DNA from: Thiomicrorhabdus indica
Lineage (GTDB): Bacteria; Pseudomonadota; Gammaproteobacteria; Thiomicrospirales; Thiomicrospiraceae
Direction of reading: 5' to 3'
Length of the DNA: 64,000 bases
Assembly (NCBI RefSeq): GCF_004293625.1
Contig: NZ_CP033040.1
Span: 2,247,001-2,311,000, forward strand
The translations under genes and the position numbers were made by a program. Positions 27,298 to 37,326 of this stretch are shown here, one piece after another. Numbering within the stretch: the stretch's first letter is position 1; the number at the start of each line of letters is the position of its first letter. The notes beneath the pieces were generated by a model. That model was not told the DNA's origin, did not search any database, and was given only the letters and a program-made list of their open reading frames with translations.

Positions 27298-29808
27298 TTA
27301 TTTAATTGTAATCGGCTCAAGCTGCCAAATATCTTCGTTGTAATCTCTCATGGTTCTATCTGTAGAAAACACACCACTTCTGGCTGTATTAATAATACTT
27401 TTCTTAACCCATAACTCTCTATTTTGATAGAGTTCAGCGGCCTGTTCTTGTGCTTCAACATAACTATCAAAGTCTGCAAGTGTGACCCAAGCATCACTGG
27501 GTGACGTCATTGAGTGAATCACATCATCAAAAATACCCGGTTCAAACTGGTTAAAATGCCCAACCGTTAAGAGCTTCATGACTTCTTGTAAATTGAAACT
27601 TCGATCAATATAGCTTTGAGGGTGATAATGATGACGTAGTTCTTCAACTTCGTGTGTTTGCAAGCCAAATAAAAAGAAGTTTTCCTCACCGACTGCTTCT
27701 CGAATTTCAACATTTGCGCCATCAAGCGTTCCAATCGTGAGAGCACCATTCATCATGAACTTCATATTTCCGGTGCCTGATGCTTCTTTACCAGCCGTCG
27801 AAATCTGCTCTGATAAATCTGCTGCTGGGCAAATTCTCTCCATGACCGAAACTCGATAATTGGGATAAAACACGACTTTTAATTTATCTCCAACTTGCGG
27901 GTCATTATTGACAACATGTGCAACATTATTAATCAATTTAATCAGCTTTTTAGCCATTGCATAACCCGGAGCGGCCTTACCACCGAACAATACCACACGA
28001 TTGGTCCAGTTTTCAGTGTCTCCACGCTTAATACGGGCGTAAAGATGGATTACATGCAGCACGTTTAGCAATTGGCGCTTATATTCATGGATGCGTTTCA
28101 CCTGAACATCAAACAGAGACTCAATGTTCAAAGTAACCCCTGTATGTTCAAAAACCGCATCCGCCAAAACTTGTTTATTATGCTGTTTTACCTGATACCA
28201 GAGATCACGAAATACTTTATCGCTCGCAAGTGATTCAATCTTAGAAAGTTCATCTAAATGGGTCACCCATTGTTCGCCAATCTTGCCATTCAGCAACTCT
28301 CGTAATTTTGGGTTACAACCTGCTAACCATCGTCTTTGAGTGACACCGTTTGTTTTATTATTGAACTTATGCGGCCACAATTGATAAAAATCATTAAACA
28401 AGCCCTCTTTCAACAAATTCGAATGCAACCGAGCAACGCCATTCACAGAATGACTTCCTACAATTGCTAAATACGCCATACAGACATTGTTATGTTCATC
28501 AATAATAGACATACGTCTTTGTCGCTCCAAATCCGCTGGCCAACGCATAGAAACTTCGGACAGGAAGCGCGAATTGATTTCATAAATAATTTCTAATGGT
28601 CTAGGCAGGAGCTTTTTAAATAATTCCACAGGCCACTTTTCAAGGGCTTCCGGCAATAATGTATGGTTAGTGTAGGCCATCATCTTTGTGGTCATACGCC
28701 ATGCATCATCCCACTGCATTTTTTCTCTGTCCACCAACAATCGCATAAGCTCTGCAACCGCTAAACTCGGATGGGTATCATTCAATTGAAAAGAATTAAA
28801 ATCAGCAAAGTCATCCAAACTTCCATACTGACGTTTCCACTGATCCAATACATCTTGCAATGAAGCAGAAACCAAGAAATATTGCTGCTTTAAACGTAAC
28901 TGCTTGCCATTTTCGCTGGAGTCGTTTGGATACAACACCATGGTGATGTTTTCTGCTTTCGCTTCTGCTTCAACCGCTTCCGTATAGGAACCTGCATTAA
29001 ACTCACTTAAATTAAATCCGTCGGGTGAAGAGGCAGACCAAAGTCGCAGAGTATTCACCGTATGATTTTTATACCCAGGAATGGGCACATCATAAGGCAC
29101 AGCCTCAATCATTTCGGCATCTTCCCAGTGCGCCGTCATTTGTTTGGTCTGCGGATCGACATACAAGCGTGACTCCCCTCCAAACTTCACAATTTGCGTA
29201 TATTCAGCACGCTGCACCTCCCAAGGATAAGGGCCTTCTCCTAACCAATGATCAGGTTTTTCAACTTGATATCCCTCTTCTATCACCTGCCGGAACATGC
29301 CATATTCATAGCGAAGTCCATACCCCATTACCGGAAGCTGTAGCGTTGCGCAGGAATCCATAAAACAGGCAGCCAACCGGCCTAAACCACCATTTCCAAG
29401 ACCTGCGTCTCGCTCTGCATGTTCAATTTCTTCTAGGTTCAACCCGAGCTCATACATCGCTTGCTGGGCTTCACTATCAATGCCCAGATTCAGTAGATTG
29501 TTCGTCAAAGAACGTCCAATCAAAAACTCCATAGATAAGTAATAGGCTTTTTTTGTTTTTTGACGATTGTAGGCTTCCCAAGTCTTTTTCCAATAAACCA
29601 TTAAGCGGTCGCGCGTGGCATAAGACAAAGCTTTAAAAATATAGTATTTTTCGGAGGATAGATTTCGACCAATGGTATGACACAGATATTTCAGGAAATC
29701 CTCTTCAATATCTTCCACTGACATTCCCGTTGTAGAAAGTAGTTTTTCCACCATGGCTTGGCGTTTTTGTAAAACTTCGCTTGGAAGGGCATTCTGCACC
29801 TGACTCAC
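27298..29808 (-). CDS. glgP: glycogen phosphorylase
   Basis: Releases glucose-1-phosphate from the non-reducing ends of glycogen. The 836-residue length is typical. The pyridoxal-phosphate lysine is in GTGNMKFMMNGALTIGTLDG (about residue 680), and GLGNGGLGRLAACFMDS near residue 135 is a family signature. The start is GTG with GGGAG upstream and overlaps the end of glgA by four bases, so translation is coupled. Last gene of the glycogen operon. Confidence 0.98.
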   Translation of the reverse strand: MSQVQNALPSEVLQKRQAMVEKLLSTTGMSVEDIEEDFLKYLCHTIGRNLSSEKYYIFKALSYATRDRLMVYWKKTWEAYNRQKTKKAYYLSMEFLIGRSLTNNLLNLGIDSEAQQAMYELGLNLEEIEHAERDAGLGNGGLGRLAACFMDSCATLQLPVMGYGLRYEYGMFRQVIEEGYQVEKPDHWLGEGPYPWEVQRAEYTQIVKFGGESRLYVDPQTKQMTAHWEDAEMIEAVPYDVPIPGYKNHTVNTLRLWSASSPDGFNLSEFNAGSYTEAVEAEAKAENITMVLYPNDSSENGKQLRLKQQYFLVSASLQDVLDQWKRQYGSLDDFADFNSFQLNDTHPSLAVAELMRLLVDREKMQWDDAWRMTTKMMAYTNHTLLPEALEKWPVELFKKLLPRPLEIIYEINSRFLSEVSMRWPADLERQRRMSIIDEHNNVCMAYLAIVGSHSVNGVARLHSNLLKEGLFNDFYQLWPHKFNNKTNGVTQRRWLAGCNPKLRELLNGKIGEQWVTHLDELSKIESLASDKVFRDLWYQVKQHNKQVLADAVFEHTGVTLNIESLFDVQVKRIHEYKRQLLNVLHVIHLYARIKRGDTENWTNRVVLFGGKAAPGYAMAKKLIKLINNVAHVVNNDPQVGDKLKVVFYPNYRVSVMERICPAADLSEQISTAGKEASGTGNMKFMMNGALTIGTLDGANVEIREAVGEENFFLFGLQTHEVEELRHHYHPQSYIDRSFNLQEVMKLLTVGHFNQFEPGIFDDVIHSMTSPSDAWVTLADFDSYVEAQEQAAELYQNRELWVKKSIINTARSGVFSTDRTMRDYNEDIWQLEPITIK

Positions 29809-31325
29809 GATTCTTCTCCCTGATAGACTTTTAAATACTGCTGCGCACTATTACGCCAATCGAAACTCTGTTGCATACCGATTTTCTGCAACTTTTGCCA
29901 TGTGCGTTTTTTGGCAAACAAGGCTAAAGCAGAATGGACAGCTTCCTCAAACGCATAAGCAGCCGGTTCGTAAAATACAAAACCTGTTGCGAGATGATTG
30001 GCTAAATTCTCACTGGTCGCAGGAATGACTGAATCGGCTAAGCCGCCGGTAAAGTTTACAATTGGAGGTGTACCATACGCCAAACTGTATAACTGATTTA
30101 ACCCACATGGTTCAAAGCGTGACGGCATTAAGAACATATCAGCCCCAGCTTCGACTTCATGGCCTAATTTTTCCGAGTAGCCAATGTAAGTCCAAATGCG
30201 TTTTGGGTAGTGCTGAGAATACTCCATCAACTTTTCTTCGAAGTATTTCTCTCCAGAACCGACAAAAATAAAGTTAGCATCCGTGTGCTTTAATAAGTTT
30301 GGCAAGGCTTCTAAAACAACATCGACCCCTTTTTGCCAAACCAAACGCCCGACAAACCCAAATAAGGGAGCTTCCAACCATCTATCAAAGTTTGCAGAAA
30401 CCTCTTCCTCGTTCACATGGTTCAGAATCGAAAACTCCTCTAACAACTTTGCCTTATTTTTCTTTTTCGCAGAAACTCGGCCTTTTTCCACACTGTATTG
30501 GTGGGCAATAAACTCATCCACTTCAGGATTCCAAACCTGATCGTCAATTCCATTTAAAATACCAATCAAATGTCCCTTTTGGCTGCGCTCCTGCAAAATA
30601 CCCTCAAAGCCATAAGCGTACTCATTCAAACAAATCTCTTTGGCATAGGTTGGACTGACCGTTGTTATTCGATCGGCATATATCAATCCCGACTTAAGCA
30701 TTGAAAAATGCCCCCAAAATTCAACCCCATTCATATGCCACAGAGACCAAGGCAATTCCAGCTGTGCAAAGAGTGACTCTGGATAATTACCCGGATAAGC
30801 CATATTGTGAATCGTAAAAACCGTTCGTGGACGATCCTGTTCAAGGCTCAAAAGCGCATTGACCAACCCTGTTTGCCAATCATTGGTATGCACAACATCC
30901 GGTTGCCATTTCACACCAACACGCCCCATGGCAATTTCAGCGACAACTTTAGAAAAAACGGCAAAACGCTCACCGTTATCCCACCAGTCCGTTCCATCCT
31001 GTGCTAAATATGGATTACCCGGCCGGTCAAAAAGTTCAGGGATGTCTACCAACCAAATCGGAACACCAAGGGAAGGAAAACTTTTTGCTTTCACTTCCAA
31101 AACATCCGCCTGATAGTGACGACCACACCCGCCTACTTCGACACGAGCAATGTGTTTCGGGGATTTATCAGCCACTTTGTCCAACACAGCCCGATAGGCT
31201 GGCAAAATAATACGCACTTGATTTTTCAAAGCTTTTAAAGCTTTTGGAAGACTTCCACTAACATCCGCCAAGCCACCAGTTTTGATGAGCGGGTGCGCTT
31301 CTGAGGTCGCAAATAACACTTTCAT
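29805..31325 (-). CDS. glgA: glycogen synthase (ADP-glucose type)
   Basis: GT5-family synthase that adds glucose from ADP-glucose to alpha-1,4-glucan. The KTGGLADVSGSLPKAL motif near the N-terminus binds the nucleotide sugar, and SRFEPCGLNQLYSLAYG and GGLADSV near the C-terminus complete the GT-B active site. The 506-residue length is slightly above E. coli (477). It follows glgB with a 45-bp gap. A near-copy of the palindrome (CCCGGCCGGT) lies at 31018. Confidence 0.97.
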   Translation of the reverse strand: MKVLFATSEAHPLIKTGGLADVSGSLPKALKALKNQVRIILPAYRAVLDKVADKSPKHIARVEVGGCGRHYQADVLEVKAKSFPSLGVPIWLVDIPELFDRPGNPYLAQDGTDWWDNGERFAVFSKVVAEIAMGRVGVKWQPDVVHTNDWQTGLVNALLSLEQDRPRTVFTIHNMAYPGNYPESLFAQLELPWSLWHMNGVEFWGHFSMLKSGLIYADRITTVSPTYAKEICLNEYAYGFEGILQERSQKGHLIGILNGIDDQVWNPEVDEFIAHQYSVEKGRVSAKKKNKAKLLEEFSILNHVNEEEVSANFDRWLEAPLFGFVGRLVWQKGVDVVLEALPNLLKHTDANFIFVGSGEKYFEEKLMEYSQHYPKRIWTYIGYSEKLGHEVEAGADMFLMPSRFEPCGLNQLYSLAYGTPPIVNFTGGLADSVIPATSENLANHLATGFVFYEPAAYAFEEAVHSALALFAKKRTWQKLQKIGMQQSFDWRNSAQQYLKVYQGEES

Positions 31326-31370
31326 AAGTTCATCATTCTTTTCAAATTAGTTCAAAGGCTTAGTCGGTAA

Positions 31371-33734
31371 TCACTGTTCTAACATCAGCACAACAGACGC
31401 TAATGGCGGTAGAGAAAGCTCAATCGAATATGGCTGATTCATCCACGGCAACTCTTGAGCTTCAAAACATCCCTCTAGCAGCCACTCACTTCCATAAAAT
31501 TGTTCATCATCACTATTAAAGACCACTTGATACCGGCCGGTAGAAGGTACTCCAATACGGTAATGTTCTCGAGGGATTTGCGTAAAGTTAAACACGCACA
31601 CTAAATGTTGTTGCTCACTCCATCGAAGGAAGCTCAAGATGGATTGCTCATAGTCATGACAATCAATCCATTGAAAACCTTCGCTTATAAAATCCCTTTC
31701 ATGCAGAGCTGGAAGTTCGCGATACAAATGATTTAGCCGGCGAGTACATAGCTGAACACCGCGATTTAAAGGCTGATCACACAAATGCCAATCTAAGGCT
31801 TTGGACTCTGACCACTCTTGCCATTGCGCAAACTCTGACCCCATGAATAACAACTTTTTACCGGGATGCAGCAACTGATAACTCAATAACAAACGCAAAT
31901 TCGCTGCTCGCTGCCAATCATCTCCAGGCATTTTTTCAATCAACGAACCTTTTAAATGGACCACCTCATCATGCGATAACGGCAAAATAAAGTTTTCAGA
32001 ATACGCATACATTTGACTAAAAGTGAGTTCACTATGATGGTATGCACGGAAGACCGTTTCTTTTGAGAAATACTCTAAAGTGTCATTCATCCACCCCATA
32101 TTCCATTTCATGGAAAAGCCTAACCCCCCCATCCATGTTGGACGCGACACCATGGGCCATGAGGTCGATTCTTCAGCCATCACCGTTGCACCCGGGCATT
32201 GTGAATGAACTTCATGGTTGAGTTCTTTTAGGAAATCAATCGCTTCTAGGTTTTCACGACCGCCATATTTATTTGGTAGCCACTGCCCATCATCTCTCGA
32301 ATAATCCAGATACAGCATGGAAGCGACCGCATCCACACGCAAACCATCAATGTGAAACTCTTTTAACCAGTAAAGCGCATTGGCAATCAAGAAATTTCGT
32401 ACTTCATTGCGTCCAAAGTTGAAGATGTAAGTGCCCCAATCTTGGTGCTCACCCAAACGTGAGTCTTCATGTTCAAAGAGTGCTGAGCCATCAAATCGAC
32501 CCAAGCCGAATTCATCTTTAGGAAAATGCGCAGGCACCCAATCCAAAAATACGCCAATATCATTCTGATGAAAGATATCGACAAAATAACGAAAATCATC
32601 TGGCGTTCCAAAACGGCTGGTCGGTGCAAAATAACCGGTGGTTTGATAACCCCAAGATTGATCTAAAGGGTGTTCAGTGATCGGTAACAATTCAATATGC
32701 GTATAGCCCATCCACTTAACATACTCGACCAAACGATGCGCAATCTCTGCATAATTCAAAAAGCGTCCATCATCCGTTCTCTGCCAAGACCCTAAATGCA
32801 CTTCGTAAATATTAATTGGCGACTTTTGCCAGTCATAGCTCTGTTGCTTAGACTGCCAATTTTGATCTTGCCACTGATAACTTGTCTCATAAACCAAACA
32901 CCCAGTGTCTGGCCGTTTTTCCATAGACTGTACGAAAGGATCAATTTTGGTAAACACTCGACCAGACTGCGCATTGCGAATCTCAAACTTGTAAAGATCG
33001 CCCGCCTGAAGCCCCGGAATAAAAATTTCCCAAACCCCTGAACCTCCTAAAACTCGCATCGGATGACGAAGGCCATGCCAACCATTAAAATCGCCCACCA
33101 CTGAAACTCGCTCTGCCGCTGGTGCCCAAACCGAAAAACGCACACCAGAGATGCCATCAACCTTCATAGGTTTCGCCCCCAACATGTTGTAAGCATGCCA
33201 ATGACGTCCTTCTGAAAACAAATGCGTATCCAGTTCACCAATTTGCGGGACAAAGCTATAAGGTGAAACGACCGAATGAACTTGTTCGTCACTCTCTTGC
33301 CACGCTACAGAAAAATGCGGGCCTAATATTTGTTTTTCAGCTTCTTCCAGAAAAACAATAAACAAATCACTGCCCTCAATGCGATGCAAATCGAATCGCG
33401 TCGCTTCATCCACCGGCAGCCAAGCTGCTTCAGCACTTGGTAACCAACAACGTACTACCCAAGCACTACCGCTCAGAGTCGCCAATTGATGCAATCCCAA
33501 AATACCGTAAGGGTCATGATGGCAACCTTGTGCTAAACGTTCAATGTCATGTCTCAATACCAATTGTTGCTCAACCAAACGCTCGACCATTGGCACCCAT
33601 TTTTGATTTTTTGCTTTCACAGTGCTGCTCTTTTCATTATTTCCAGTTGTCGTGTTTTGACCGGCCGGTGAAGATAATTTTGAATCTTCTTGGGTGGTTT
33701 TCATGTTTTTTGAAGTCATTTTATTGCTGCCCAT
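31371..33734 (-). CDS. glgB: 1,4-alpha-glucan branching enzyme
   Basis: GH13 branching enzyme that creates alpha-1,6 links in glycogen. The 787-residue protein starts with a 45-residue polar, Ser/Thr/Asn-rich extension, then two N-terminal beta domains and the GH13 barrel. Key residues are in [14 protein letters not shown] (nucleophile Asp), [10 protein letters not shown] (acid Glu) and [14 protein letters not shown] (third acid). AAGGAATCAA before the ATG at 33734 supports the long start. It contains two palindrome copies (31532, 33660), the latter inside the extension. Confidence 0.97.
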   Translation of the reverse strand: MGSNKMTSKNMKTTQEDSKLSSPAGQNTTTGNNEKSSTVKAKNQKWVPMVERLVEQQLVLRHDIERLAQGCHHDPYGILGLHQLATLSGSAWVVRCWLPSAEAAWLPVDEATRFDLHRIEGSDLFIVFLEEAEKQILGPHFSVAWQESDEQVHSVVSPYSFVPQIGELDTHLFSEGRHWHAYNMLGAKPMKVDGISGVRFSVWAPAAERVSVVGDFNGWHGLRHPMRVLGGSGVWEIFIPGLQAGDLYKFEIRNAQSGRVFTKIDPFVQSMEKRPDTGCLVYETSYQWQDQNWQSKQQSYDWQKSPINIYEVHLGSWQRTDDGRFLNYAEIAHRLVEYVKWMGYTHIELLPITEHPLDQSWGYQTTGYFAPTSRFGTPDDFRYFVDIFHQNDIGVFLDWVPAHFPKDEFGLGRFDGSALFEHEDSRLGEHQDWGTYIFNFGRNEVRNFLIANALYWLKEFHIDGLRVDAVASMLYLDYSRDDGQWLPNKYGGRENLEAIDFLKELNHEVHSQCPGATVMAEESTSWPMVSRPTWMGGLGFSMKWNMGWMNDTLEYFSKETVFRAYHHSELTFSQMYAYSENFILPLSHDEVVHLKGSLIEKMPGDDWQRAANLRLLLSYQLLHPGKKLLFMGSEFAQWQEWSESKALDWHLCDQPLNRGVQLCTRRLNHLYRELPALHERDFISEGFQWIDCHDYEQSILSFLRWSEQQHLVCVFNFTQIPREHYRIGVPSTGRYQVVFNSDDEQFYGSEWLLEGCFEAQELPWMNQPYSIELSLPPLASVVLMLEQ

Positions 33735-33817
33735 TTGATTCCTTTAACTGAAATACTCTCTGAAAAGGAGTGAAGTTTTTGGATGCTGATCTTTTTTGAA
33801 AGTCGTTGTTTGCTCAA

Positions 33818-35251
33818 TTATGACCGGCCGGTGGATTGAATTAATGTCGCGATTTTGTCTGCAAGTTCCTCGGTAAGCTGCCCTTCTTGCAATTGCCAAT
33901 TCCAGTTATTTTCAATAGTACCAGGAGTATTCATTCGTGATTCCGCCCCCAAAGCCAACCAATCCTGCATCGGTGCTATAAACCAATTGGGCACACTTTT
34001 CAGACCAGCCATAATCAATGGCCAAGGCATTTGCACATCCACACCCACTTGTTCCAATTCCTTGTGAGTACTTTCTAGCTGTGACCAAATCCAATTCTGA
34101 GCTCCAGGTTCTAAACTCTCAAACCACCCCATAGTCGTATCATTATCATGAGTTCCGCTGTAAACGACTGAATTTTCAACCTGTTCATCTAACGCATGCG
34201 GATTATCCGGCAAACCATTAAACCCAAATTGCAGAACCGCCATACCGGGTAAATCAAACGCTTCTTTTAATGCCACAACTTCCGGTGTAATAATTCCTAA
34301 ATCTTCGGCAACAAGAGGCATATTTGGCATGGATTCTTGCAAACTCTGTAGCAACCGTTCTCCGGGAACCTTCTCCCATACACCATTCATTGCAGTCTCT
34401 TCATCCGCTTGAATTTCCCAGCTTGCCTCAAGGCCGCGGAAATGGTCAATTCGTAACACATCCAGTTGTGATAATGCATGCTCTATGCGCAAATGCCACC
34501 AAGAGAAATTATCTTTCTCCATTTTTTCCCAGTCATAATGCGGATTCCCCCAACGTTGACCTGTTTCGGAAAAATAATCGGGGGGTACTCCTGCAACGAC
34601 GGTTGGATTTAAAGATTGGTCTAATTTGAAATTTTCAGGATTTGCCCACACATCCGCACTGTCATAAGCGATAAAAATTGGCATATCGCCAAATAGCGTA
34701 ATGGCTTTTTGGTTCGCATAAGTTTTTAATGCTTGCCACAGGTGTGACAACCAAAATTGTTGTTGCTTAATTTCCAATAACTGAATTTGATGCGCAGCCT
34801 TGAAAATCTCTAAAGCACTTGAATCCCGATACTTATATGCCTCTGGCCACTCGTTCCAAGCGCGATGTTCAAAATGTTCACGCAGCGCCATAAACAATGC
34901 AAAATCCTCCAACCAATGCGGAGGCGAATTTAAATAAGTTTCAAAAGCGTCTGTTGACCCTTCAAACTCTTTTTCAAAATCCGATTTCCAACCGGCCGGT
35001 AAAAATCTCGGGTTCATTGCAAACGCTGAAAGCGCGCTGTAAGGCGATAAATCATCATGTGGAGCATTGAGTGGAAGCATTTGCCAAATTTTCAGCTGAG
35101 CTCTTTCCATCCAATCAATAAAACGCCAAGCGTTTTGATCCAAACAACCGGCGGTTTGACTGCTTTCTTGCGGCAAAGAGGTGATATGCAAAACCACACC
35201 CGCTTGACGCTGCTTGTATCCAAAATTCTTTGAAGTCGGAGGATTTGGCAT
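33818..35251 (-). CDS. malQ: 4-alpha-glucanotransferase
   Basis: GH77 amylomaltase that disproportionates maltodextrins. The 477-residue length is the short bacterial form, about 200 residues shorter than E. coli MalQ. Catalytic motifs are LRIDHFRGLEASW, VAEDLGIITPEV and YSGTHDNDTTMGW. The palindrome at 33823 covers the last codons and a second copy lies at 34991. A 263-bp MITE-like element separates this gene from the upstream GH57 gene of the same operon. Confidence 0.95.
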   Translation of the reverse strand: MPNPPTSKNFGYKQRQAGVVLHITSLPQESSQTAGCLDQNAWRFIDWMERAQLKIWQMLPLNAPHDDLSPYSALSAFAMNPRFLPAGWKSDFEKEFEGSTDAFETYLNSPPHWLEDFALFMALREHFEHRAWNEWPEAYKYRDSSALEIFKAAHQIQLLEIKQQQFWLSHLWQALKTYANQKAITLFGDMPIFIAYDSADVWANPENFKLDQSLNPTVVAGVPPDYFSETGQRWGNPHYDWEKMEKDNFSWWHLRIEHALSQLDVLRIDHFRGLEASWEIQADEETAMNGVWEKVPGERLLQSLQESMPNMPLVAEDLGIITPEVVALKEAFDLPGMAVLQFGFNGLPDNPHALDEQVENSVVYSGTHDNDTTMGWFESLEPGAQNWIWSQLESTHKELEQVGVDVQMPWPLIMAGLKSVPNWFIAPMQDWLALGAESRMNTPGTIENNWNWQLQEGQLTEELADKIATLIQSTGRS

Positions 35252-35291
35252 TTTCTTAACCTTTTACCGTTATTAATTCAGGCGAATTTCA

Positions 35292-35562
35292 CTAAGGAAC
35301 CTCTGATTGAATCAAATTGAAATTCTGCGAGACTTCCAGCTCGCTTATTTTAGGCGTGGCGCGCCGACCTTAGTTATTCTAAGGTCAAGAGTCACAACGA
35401 CAAAGAAGTGGGCTGGAAGCCTCACCCACAAGGGCTTAGCCAAATCTGCCATCTCTGCGTTATGAAGTTTTGCAAGGTCTAGACATTGCTGCAACTTCAC
35501 GCCTTAACCTGACAAATTTGGCGTTGCCAGAAATTAATTTGATTCAATCAAAGGTTCCCTAA
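35292..35562. mobile_element. 263-bp MITE-like element flanked by CTAA duplications
   Basis: Non-coding element 35296-35558. The left end GGAACCTCTGATTGAATCAA and the complement of the right end GGAACCTTTGATTGAATCAA match at 19 of 20 bases, and partial similarity continues to about 32 bp. Direct CTAA repeats (35292-35295 and 35559-35562) flank it, fitting the YTAR target of the IS5 group of insertion sequences. An internal 8-bp hairpin GACCTTAG / CTAAGGTC lies at 35366-35386. It has no transposase, so it would have been moved in trans. The right-hand duplication supplies the stop codon of the GH57 gene. This element accounts for the whole gap between malQ and the GH57 gene. Confidence 0.8.
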
Positions 35563-37283
35563 GCATTTCGACGCATAGTGCCACCGTTTTCAACCCCATG
35601 ACCACCATGAGAAATCGGTTGATTCAAAGCCTCGGGAATTTCTACTTCAAGCAGTTGATAGAGTTTTTTAAGATGTGAACGATACAGGTGATCAAAGTCT
35701 TTAACACTTTGAGCATTGTTATAATCCCCAAACCACCAGAACCAATCCGAACCTTCACAAATCGCTAATTGATCAATAATCGCCTGCGACTTTTCTTCAG
35801 TAAATGTTTGCGTTGCCATAACTTTATCGAAGCTTTCTTTTGCTGCAACCAGCAAATCCCAGCCAAGATTTTTGTCTTTATCGCCCATCCAAGTTGAGAA
35901 AGAACCATAGACCCAACTACCGGCTTTTAACATGGGAAGCTCTCGCACTTTGCAACCATCCTCAATGGCCTGACTAAAGGTCGTCATTTCAATTCTTGGA
36001 TGGTCACTTAATACATCATAAAAAGCCATTAAGAAATGATAAGCATTATCTGGATAGTATTCCCACGCATTTTCCCCGTCCAGAATCACACTTACGACAT
36101 GCTGGTCAGCCTCTTCTCCCAAAAAGTTAGCAATATTCGTCATATTTTGAGCAAAGTTATTCGCCGCATCTTCGGCACGCCAGTCCTTGTATTGGAAACC
36201 GATTAAATCCGACATACCATCATCTCTAAAGAACAGTTTTGCATGAGCATCTTTATGCTTAAGAGGAGAATACAAAGCCTTTTTACTGTTAATCAAATGC
36301 GGATTAATTTGCGATGCTTCACATGAATGCCGCCAAACACCTTCACCGGAAGCCGTCCATTGCAAGTTATAATCATCTAACAGCTTCACAGCTTCAGAAC
36401 TCAAAGCCCCTTCCGATAACCACACGCCTTTGGACTTTTGACCAAAATAATGCTCAAAAACTTCTTGGCCTTTTTCCAAGTGCCAACGAGCACGCTCCTC
36501 ACCACCTGGGTAGGCAGGCGCTTGTGGCAAAGGGGCATTTGGCGTGGATTCATGCAAACTATTAAAGTCCAACATGAGCGGTACAATCGGGTGCCCATAA
36601 GGACTCATAGAAAGCTCAATTTGGCCACGATCCAATAACGCTTTGTAACGAGGAATAATATTACGAATCGCATCAAACAAAATTTCCATAACAAGACGGC
36701 GATCTTTCTTAGAAAAGTTTTTCTTTTTCTGCATTAACAATGTAATTCGGTGATCATCACGGCGTAAGCTGATTCCCATCCAAGCAAGGTGATACCACAT
36801 CAACAAATCAATGAAGAACTGTTCGCTTAAATACGACAATTGAACACAATGCGATACATCGTTAACCAAATCACAGTTTTGCAGCAGTTCGACCATTTCA
36901 TGAAAATACGGTAAGGCATGAATAATGGTTGGAGCATGCGCTTTTTGACATAGAATCGCAATTTCTTGGCGCTGAGACAGCTGGCCGGAAATCGGCTCAA
37001 CGCCAGCGAGTAAGTTAAGCAAACGGTCTTGCATTGGCTGACCATTGTCCAACCACTCCTCAATCTGCTGAGCGTAGTCATCCAACTGTTCCAATAACAC
37101 AGGGGCAAAATTGACAACCACTTTTGCCTCGGGACATTTTTCCAAATGCCAAACCATATCGGTGTAATCTTTTATGGCATGCAAATACACCCAAGGAAGG
37201 TGATATTCACCATCTTCACCATCACGATAATGTGGTTGATGCATGTGCCAACAGACCACTAACTTAACTTTTTTCTCACTCAT
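35559..37283 (-). CDS. glycoside hydrolase family 57 protein
   Basis: A 574-residue GH57-type alpha-glucan-active enzyme. It begins with the family motif VVCWHMHQPHYRD and has the nucleophile region GVWLSEGALS (about residue 290) and acid region VSVILDGENAWEYYP (about 405). GH57 members include alpha-amylases, amylopullulanases, 4-alpha-glucanotransferases and branching enzymes, and the substrate cannot be settled from sequence here. It lies between glgC and malQ in one operon, so it very likely acts on glycogen or maltodextrin. A MITE inserted exactly at its stop codon, recreating TAG. Confidence 0.88.
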   Translation of the reverse strand: MSEKKVKLVVCWHMHQPHYRDGEDGEYHLPWVYLHAIKDYTDMVWHLEKCPEAKVVVNFAPVLLEQLDDYAQQIEEWLDNGQPMQDRLLNLLAGVEPISGQLSQRQEIAILCQKAHAPTIIHALPYFHEMVELLQNCDLVNDVSHCVQLSYLSEQFFIDLLMWYHLAWMGISLRRDDHRITLLMQKKKNFSKKDRRLVMEILFDAIRNIIPRYKALLDRGQIELSMSPYGHPIVPLMLDFNSLHESTPNAPLPQAPAYPGGEERARWHLEKGQEVFEHYFGQKSKGVWLSEGALSSEAVKLLDDYNLQWTASGEGVWRHSCEASQINPHLINSKKALYSPLKHKDAHAKLFFRDDGMSDLIGFQYKDWRAEDAANNFAQNMTNIANFLGEEADQHVVSVILDGENAWEYYPDNAYHFLMAFYDVLSDHPRIEMTTFSQAIEDGCKVRELPMLKAGSWVYGSFSTWMGDKDKNLGWDLLVAAKESFDKVMATQTFTEEKSQAIIDQLAICEGSDWFWWFGDYNNAQSVKDFDHLYRSHLKKLYQLLEVEIPEALNQPISHGGHGVENGGTMRRNA

Positions 37284-37326
37284 AAACTCGCCTTACTCCA
37301 TTACTCAACCATACACACATCAAAAC

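Noticed and set aside
36980-36990. GGCCGG cores with other flanks (for example near 36983, 39687, 53242) as palindrome copies
   Set aside because: They differ at two or more positions from the 10-mer and are as frequent as expected by chance.
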